From: an uncultured Lachnospiraceae bacterium
Lineage (GTDB): Bacteria; Bacillota; Clostridia; Lachnospirales; Lachnospiraceae
Reading direction: 5' to 3'
DNA length: 44,482 nt
Assembly (NCBI GenBank): GCA_946558695.1
Contig: CAMNTQ010000027.1
Span: 1 to 44,482, forward strand
Shown here: positions 40,144 to 44,482 of the stretch, piece by piece
Layout: each line of letters begins with the position of its first letter
Position numbering within the stretch: position 1 is the first letter of the stretch
Translations under genes and position numbers: made by a program
Notes under the pieces: model-generated
Seen by the model: only the letters and a program-made list of their open reading frames with translations
Databases searched by the model: none
What the model was told of the DNA's origin: nothing

Positions 40144-42033
40144 TTATCTGGATTTTACTTCTCTCCAAAGTTTATTGTAGACGGCATCGTTCTCATCTCC
40201 GAGGAATTTGAACGTCTCGCAGCGCTCGAGCTCTTTTGCATCCGGAAAGGCGATTTTGCTGTTGCGCAGTTCGGGTTCCTCGATGAGCGCCCTGCCTCCT
40301 TCGTTGGGGATAGAGTAGGTGATAAAATCAAAGTTCATCTTTGCAATCTCAGGTCTGCAGACAAAGTTGATAAAAGCTTCCGCATTTTCCTTGTGTTTTG
40401 CATTTTTCGGTATTACAAGGGAGTCGATCCATATATTGGAACCTTCCTTTGGAATTACGTATTCGAGATCCGGGTTTTCCAATTGGGTATAGATTGCCTC
40501 GCCGGAGTAGATTACCCCGATGGCGGCTTCATTTCCGATCATCTTATCGCGGACCTGATCTACAACGTAAGCCTGAACGAGAGGTTTCTGTTCGATCAGG
40601 AGCTTCTGCGCGGCAGTCAGCTCGTCGAGGTCTGTGGAGTTTAAAGAGTAGCCGAGGTATTTCAGCGCTACTCCAAAGGCATCCCGCACACTGTCCTGCA
40701 TCAGGATACTGTCTTTGTACTTTTCATCCCACAGGACGGACCAGCTGTCGATCGGCTCGTCTACCATCGTTTTGTTGTACAGGATTCCCACAGTCCCCCA
40801 GAGATAGGGAACAGAATATTTATTGTTCGGATCAAACTGCCTGGATTGTTCCATATAAACATCCCCGATATTTTTAATGTTGGGGACGTTGTCAAAATTA
40901 ATTTCCGCAAGCAGGTCGTTTTCAATCATACGTTCAATCATATAATCAGACGGACATACGACGTCATAGGCAATGGCGCCGGACTGGATCTTTGGGTACA
41001 TGATCTCATTCGTCTCATATTCTTCATATACGACGTCGATTCCGGTTTCCTCCTCGAACAATTCGATGGCGGCGGGATCAAGATATTCTCCCCAATTATA
41101 GACGATGACCTGATTAGCGCCTCCGAGTCTGTCCGCCTTTGTGCTGTAGAAGATTCCGCCGATCGTAATGATCACCACCATCGCCGCCGGTACTACTTTG
41201 CGCAGCAGAAAACGGCTGATTTTATGCCGTTTTACTGTGGCGGCGGAGAGAATCCTTTTCCGGTCTTCCTTCTCGTCGGGCGCGATATTTACCAGAATAA
41301 GCAGAAGGAGGACGGACAGGAACATAATCGTGGACAATGCATATATTTCCGGCCGAATCCCTTTCCTCACTTCGCTGTATATCTTTGTGGATAATGTATC
41401 TACGCCGGGACCTTTTGTAAAGTGAGTGATCACAAAGTCGTCCAGCGACATTGTAAACGCCAGAAGGAATCCGGAGGATACGCCCGGAAGGATATCGGGG
41501 AATACGACTTTAAAAAATGCGTAGAGCGGCGAGGCGCCCAGATCCAAAGCAGCCTCATAGGTGCTGATATTTGTCTGTTTCAGGCGGGGCATAACGCTTA
41601 GGATCACATATGGAAGATTAAATGTGATATGCGCGATGAGAATCGTGGAAAATCCAAGGGAAAAACGGAATGCTATAAACAGAAGCATCAGCGAGATTCC
41701 CGTTACGATATCTGCATTGAGCATGGGGATATTTGTCACTCCCATCATAAAGGTGCGGTATTTGCGGCGCAGGGCATGGATGCCGATCGCTCCGGCGGTT
41801 CCTAAGACTGTGGCGATCAGAGCGGATAAAAGTGCAATCTCCAATGTTGTGTAAAGAGCAGTCATGATCTGATCGTCCTGAAAAAGCCGGACATACCATT
41901 TTGCCGTAAAGCCGCCCCATCTGGCGCGGCTTTTAGAGGAATTAAAAGAGAGCGCCATCAGCGTTATGATAGGGGCGTATAACAGTATGATAATGAATAG
42001 GAGATAGAATCTCTGTATATATTTTTTGATCAA
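40144..42033 (-). CDS. Spermidine/putrescine ABC transporter permease fused to its substrate-binding protein (PotC-PotD)
   Basis: A 629-residue fusion. Residues 1-250 are a PotC-type permease with six helices and the EAA loop DLGASPLYAFFKVVFPDILP (~164-183), which docks on PotA. A charged cytoplasmic linker and one more helix (~280-297) follow. Residues ~305-629 are a PotD-type binding protein: VIVYNWGEYLDPAAIELFEE at the start, then CPSDYMIERM and the later WDEKYKDSILMQDSVRDAFG. The binding domain is thus tethered outside the cell at a 1:1 ratio with the permease, instead of being a separate lipoprotein. It starts at TTG 42033, nine bases after GGGAGGG, overlapping the potB stop (TTGA). Confidence 0.92.
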   Translation of the reverse strand: MIKKYIQRFYLLFIIILLYAPIITLMALSFNSSKSRARWGGFTAKWYVRLFQDDQIMTALYTTLEIALLSALIATVLGTAGAIGIHALRRKYRTFMMGVTNIPMLNADIVTGISLMLLFIAFRFSLGFSTILIAHITFNLPYVILSVMPRLKQTNISTYEAALDLGASPLYAFFKVVFPDILPGVSSGFLLAFTMSLDDFVITHFTKGPGVDTLSTKIYSEVRKGIRPEIYALSTIMFLSVLLLLILVNIAPDEKEDRKRILSAATVKRHKISRFLLRKVVPAAMVVIITIGGIFYSTKADRLGGANQVIVYNWGEYLDPAAIELFEEETGIDVVYEEYETNEIMYPKIQSGAIAYDVVCPSDYMIERMIENDLLAEINFDNVPNIKNIGDVYMEQSRQFDPNNKYSVPYLWGTVGILYNKTMVDEPIDSWSVLWDEKYKDSILMQDSVRDAFGVALKYLGYSLNSTDLDELTAAQKLLIEQKPLVQAYVVDQVRDKMIGNEAAIGVIYSGEAIYTQLENPDLEYVIPKEGSNIWIDSLVIPKNAKHKENAEAFINFVCRPEIAKMNFDFITYSIPNEGGRALIEEPELRNSKIAFPDAKELERCETFKFLGDENDAVYNKLWREVKSR

Positions 42034-42860
42034 AATGCCGTTCCCTCCCCGTCTTTGTCATATTTGGCGATCAGCGCCATGCTCAGGATAATGAAAATCA
42101 TGAGAACAAGGGACATGCCGCTTCCGACATGCCAGTTGCTGCCCTGCTTAAATTCCTGTTCGATCACATTTCCGATTAAAAGAATCTTGCTTCCGCCCAG
42201 CAGATCGGAAATGACAAATGTAGTGAGGGCAGGAACAAACACCATCGTGACGCCGCTGATGATACCAGGAACGGATAAAGGCAGGATGATGCGAAGAAAG
42301 GTCTGTATGCTGTTTGCGCCGAGATCTCTTGCGGCAGCGATCACATCGCTGTCGATTTTCGACAATACATTGTAGATCGGCAGCACCATAAAGGGCAGGA
42401 AATCATATACCATGCCAAGTATAATGGCATAAGGCGTATTGATGATTTCCAGCGCTGGAAGATGGAAAAAGCCGAGTATGATATTGATGATTCCGTTTCT
42501 TTCCAACAGATTCTGCCATGCAAGCGTCCGCAGCAGAAAATTCATCCACATGGGGAGGATGAAGATCAGTACGATAAAGCTTGACTGGTTTACCCCCAGA
42601 TTGGTAAGTACCATACAGAGCGGGTAGGCCAGCACTAGGCAGACGGCGGTGCTGATCAGCGAAAGGAGCAGCGCCAGACCCAGAGCTTTTAGGTTCTCGG
42701 GTGTTGTGATCTGTGCAATATTATGAAATGTAAAATGCCCGCTCTTGTCAGACAGTCCGTAATAAAAGATCATGAGAAGGGGGATAACGATGAATCCCGC
42801 TGCCCAGATGATATAGGGCCCGGCAAGCAGGCGCTTGATTTTTTTATCTCTATTCTTCAA
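42030..42860 (-). CDS. potB: Spermidine/putrescine ABC transporter permease
   Basis: A 276-residue, six-helix permease of the PotB type. The start is TTG 42860, nine bases after GGAGG in the end of potA, giving an 11-base overlap. Residues [20 protein letters not shown] begin the first helix. The EAA loop is [20 protein letters not shown], the ATPase contact. It heterodimerises with the PotC half of the fused downstream protein. Genes overlap on both sides, so the three proteins are coupled. Confidence 0.93.
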   Translation of the reverse strand: MKNRDKKIKRLLAGPYIIWAAGFIVIPLLMIFYYGLSDKSGHFTFHNIAQITTPENLKALGLALLLSLISTAVCLVLAYPLCMVLTNLGVNQSSFIVLIFILPMWMNFLLRTLAWQNLLERNGIINIILGFFHLPALEIINTPYAIILGMVYDFLPFMVLPIYNVLSKIDSDVIAAARDLGANSIQTFLRIILPLSVPGIISGVTMVFVPALTTFVISDLLGGSKILLIGNVIEQEFKQGSNWHVGSGMSLVLMIFIILSMALIAKYDKDGEGTAF

Positions 42861-43923
42861 TTGATACAGCCTCCGCGTCTTCCGATTCCGGTTTCTTCAT
42901 AATCTGGATGTCGAAAGGATCAACCCTGATACCGACTTCCGTTCCTACAGGAAACATATCTGTACTGTGGACCAGCCATTCATAGCCGTTTGCCATAACA
43001 TCCATCTCATAATGGACGCCCTTGAAGATGAGAGAGGTAACGATTCCCTGCATAAGTCCCTTCTTAGGCTTTACAAGATCAACGTCTTCCGGGCGGATAA
43101 CGGCGTCTACCGGCTTGTTTTTGCCAAATCCGGTATCGACGCAGGGGAATTTTACACCCTGGATCTTCACCAGTTTATCCTCCACCATGATTGCCGAAAA
43201 GATATTGCTCTCTCCGATAAAGTCTGCCACGAACGCGTTCTGGGGTTCGTTGTAAATGTCCTCGGGCGTGCCGATCTGCTGGATGTTGCCCTGATTCATG
43301 ACAACGATAGTATCCGACATCGTAAGCGCTTCTTCCTGATCATGGGTGACGTAGACAAACGTGATGCCAAGCTCGTTTTTCAGACGGATGAGTTCATACT
43401 GCATATCCTGCCTGAGTTTTAAGTCAAGAGCGCCGAGAGGTTCATCCAAAAGAAGGACTTTCGGCTCATTGACGATGGCGCGGGCGATGGCGATGCGCTG
43501 CTGCTGGCCGCCGCTTAGGGAATCCGGCATACGCTCGTTGAACCCGTCAAGATTGACAAGCTTTAAGGCATAGTGAATCTTATCTTCAATATAGGTGTTT
43601 GATTTTCCCTTGATCTTGAGCCCGAAAGCAATATTTTCCGCGATAGTCATATTGGGGAAAAGAGCGTATTTCTGGAATACGGTATTGAGCTGACGCTTGT
43701 TGGGCGCGAGATCCGTGATATCTTTCCCGTCAAAAATAACCTTTCCTTCATTCGGCGATTCAAATCCGCCGAGAATACGAAGAAGGGTAGTTTTGCCGCA
43801 GCCGCTGGGACCGAGGAGCGTTAAGAATTCATTCTCACGGATATAAAGGTTTAAGTCGTTCAGCACAAGGTTTTCTCCGAATGATTTCGAGACATTTACA
43901 ATATCAATTAATTTATTAGACAT
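42850..43923 (-). CDS. potA: Spermidine/putrescine ABC transporter ATP-binding protein
   Basis: A 357-residue ATPase. I start it at ATG 43923, six bases after AGGAGG, rather than 15 bases further out. Walker A is [14 protein letters not shown], the signature [15 protein letters not shown], and Walker [13 protein letters not shown], followed by the switch His in [15 protein letters not shown] domain (~270-345, with RPEDV) fits this importer group. It powers polyamine uptake. Its upstream neighbour is an XRE-cupin regulator on the same strand, 21 bases away, so the regulator and transporter form one operon. Confidence 0.95.
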   Translation of the reverse strand: MSNKLIDIVNVSKSFGENLVLNDLNLYIRENEFLTLLGPSGCGKTTLLRILGGFESPNEGKVIFDGKDITDLAPNKRQLNTVFQKYALFPNMTIAENIAFGLKIKGKSNTYIEDKIHYALKLVNLDGFNERMPDSLSGGQQQRIAIARAIVNEPKVLLLDEPLGALDLKLRQDMQYELIRLKNELGITFVYVTHDQEEALTMSDTIVVMNQGNIQQIGTPEDIYNEPQNAFVADFIGESNIFSAIMVEDKLVKIQGVKFPCVDTGFGKNKPVDAVIRPEDVDLVKPKKGLMQGIVTSLIFKGVHYEMDVMANGYEWLVHSTDMFPVGTEVGIRVDPFDIQIMKKPESEDAEAVSIEE

Positions 43924-43944
43924 TATCATCCTCCTCAAATGTAT

Positions 43945-44481
43945 TTAAAAACTTGGCGGAGTGCTGATCCATATTAGGACCGCGCCGTTTGCCCCCGCTT
44001 CAATATAATGCTCCGAATGCGGGGTAAAATAAAAGGATTCCCCCTTCTTGGCAGAGTAAACGTTCTTTCCGATGTGAATTCGGATACTTCCTTTGACGAT
44101 ATAGCCGAATTCTTCTCCCTCATGCGGAACATCACGGTAAGTAAAGCCGCCGGATTCTAAGGTAAGGCGGATCGGTTCCATAAGATTCTTCTGCGCGTTG
44201 GGTATGATCCACTCTGTCTTGTTTTTTAATTCCGCATCTATTTTTTCAAAATAGTCATCGAAGCGGAAAACGACCTGCTCTTCCGGCTTCTCGCTGAAGA
44301 ACTCATTGATCGTGGTTCCGAGACATTGGAGAATATCCATAAGTGTTGCGATGGAGGGAGAAGTAAGATCCCGTTCCAGCTGTGAGATAAAGCCTTTGGA
44401 CAGTTCTGAGCGTCCGGCAAGCTCTTCCTGTGTGAGACCTTTTTCCATGCGGAGCTGCTTTAATTTCTTTCCGATTTCCAT
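43945..44481 (-). CDS. XRE-cupin transcriptional regulator (PuuR-like)
   Basis: A 178-residue regulator that starts at the last few bases of the window; MEIGKKLKQLRMEKGLTQEE is a normal family start, so it is probably complete. Residues ~5-58 are a Cro/C1-type helix-turn-helix (TQEELAGRSELSKGFISQLE). Residues ~105-175 are a cupin beta-barrel with the HEGEEFGYIVKGSIRIHIG and GESFYFTPHSEHYIE motifs. Such proteins sense small ligands, and relatives of PuuR control polyamine genes, so a role in controlling the downstream pot operon is a strong inference. Its own promoter lies outside the window. Confidence 0.9.
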   Translation of the reverse strand: MEIGKKLKQLRMEKGLTQEELAGRSELSKGFISQLERDLTSPSIATLMDILQCLGTTINEFFSEKPEEQVVFRFDDYFEKIDAELKNKTEWIIPNAQKNLMEPIRLTLESGGFTYRDVPHEGEEFGYIVKGSIRIHIGKNVYSAKKGESFYFTPHSEHYIEAGANGAVLIWISTPPSF

Positions 44482-44482
44482 C

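Noticed and set aside
1-44482. Prophage, integrative element or insertion sequence
   Set aside because: No integrase, transposase, terminase or flanking repeats were found; the TraX-like gene is a chromosomal family member without other transfer genes.

Overview
This window looks like a chromosomal segment of a spore-forming, anaerobic, gut-type Clostridia, most likely Lachnospiraceae. That placement is an inference. It rests on a glycine-reductase subunit (Stickland metabolism), ThrE split into two proteins, a near-perfect sigma-H promoter in front of dnaG-rpoD, AGGAGG-type ribosome binding sites throughout, a DUF5662 protein, a YolD-linked Y-family polymerase, a class-II PPK2 and many hybrid histidine kinases. 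No phage, insertion sequence, CRISPR array or rRNA was seen. One tRNA-Leu is present.

Layout. Positions 1-431 hold the 3' end of grdD, closed by a strong terminator. 710-3090 hold a membrane-anchored BspA-type repeat protein and a two-gene ThrE exporter. 3151-7225 hold a divergent Sir2-like protein, gltX and a UvrD-type helicase. 7262-11263 hold an orphan sugar-binding lipoprotein, a GlgX-like protein that appears to have lost all three catalytic acids, a TraX-like membrane protein and a DUF5662 protein. 11282-11457 is a complete tRNA-Leu(AAG) unit with promoter and terminator. 11821-17369 is a phosphorelay cluster: a receiver-only regulator, a hybrid kinase with HPt, and a second hybrid kinase whose C-terminus is a complete DegV/FakB-type fatty-acid-binding domain. 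17454-22256 hold two MATE transporters flanking a Y-family polymerase/YolD pair. 22404-31168 is a housekeeping run: polyphosphate:AMP phosphotransferase, dGTPase-like protein, dnaG, rpoD, trmK, a Nif3-family protein and a nucleoside kinase. 31235-33775 is an orphan hybrid kinase. 33855-39250 is a peptide-antibiotic (lantibiotic) protection locus: ATPase and two permeases, an XRE regulator, and a divergent two-component system. 39310-40132 hold a small ORF and an HD-domain nucleotidase. 40144-44481 hold a polyamine uptake operon, potA-potB-potCD, preceded by an XRE-cupin regulator.

How the genes may work together. The most novel object is the histidine-kinase/receiver/DegV fusion at 14673-17369. 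It physically couples a phosphorelay to a lipid-binding fold, and no DNA-binding output is encoded in its cluster. The second is the GlgX-like pseudoenzyme beside an orphan RbsB-like binding protein. The third is the protection locus, whose transporter promoter carries a pair of 9-bp direct repeats at 11-bp pitch plus a 20-bp palindrome. Four TGTTCTG copies and a 29-codon leader ORF lie ahead of its two-component genes. The dnaG-rpoD promoter parallels the sigma-H control known for the Bacillus subtilis sigA operon.
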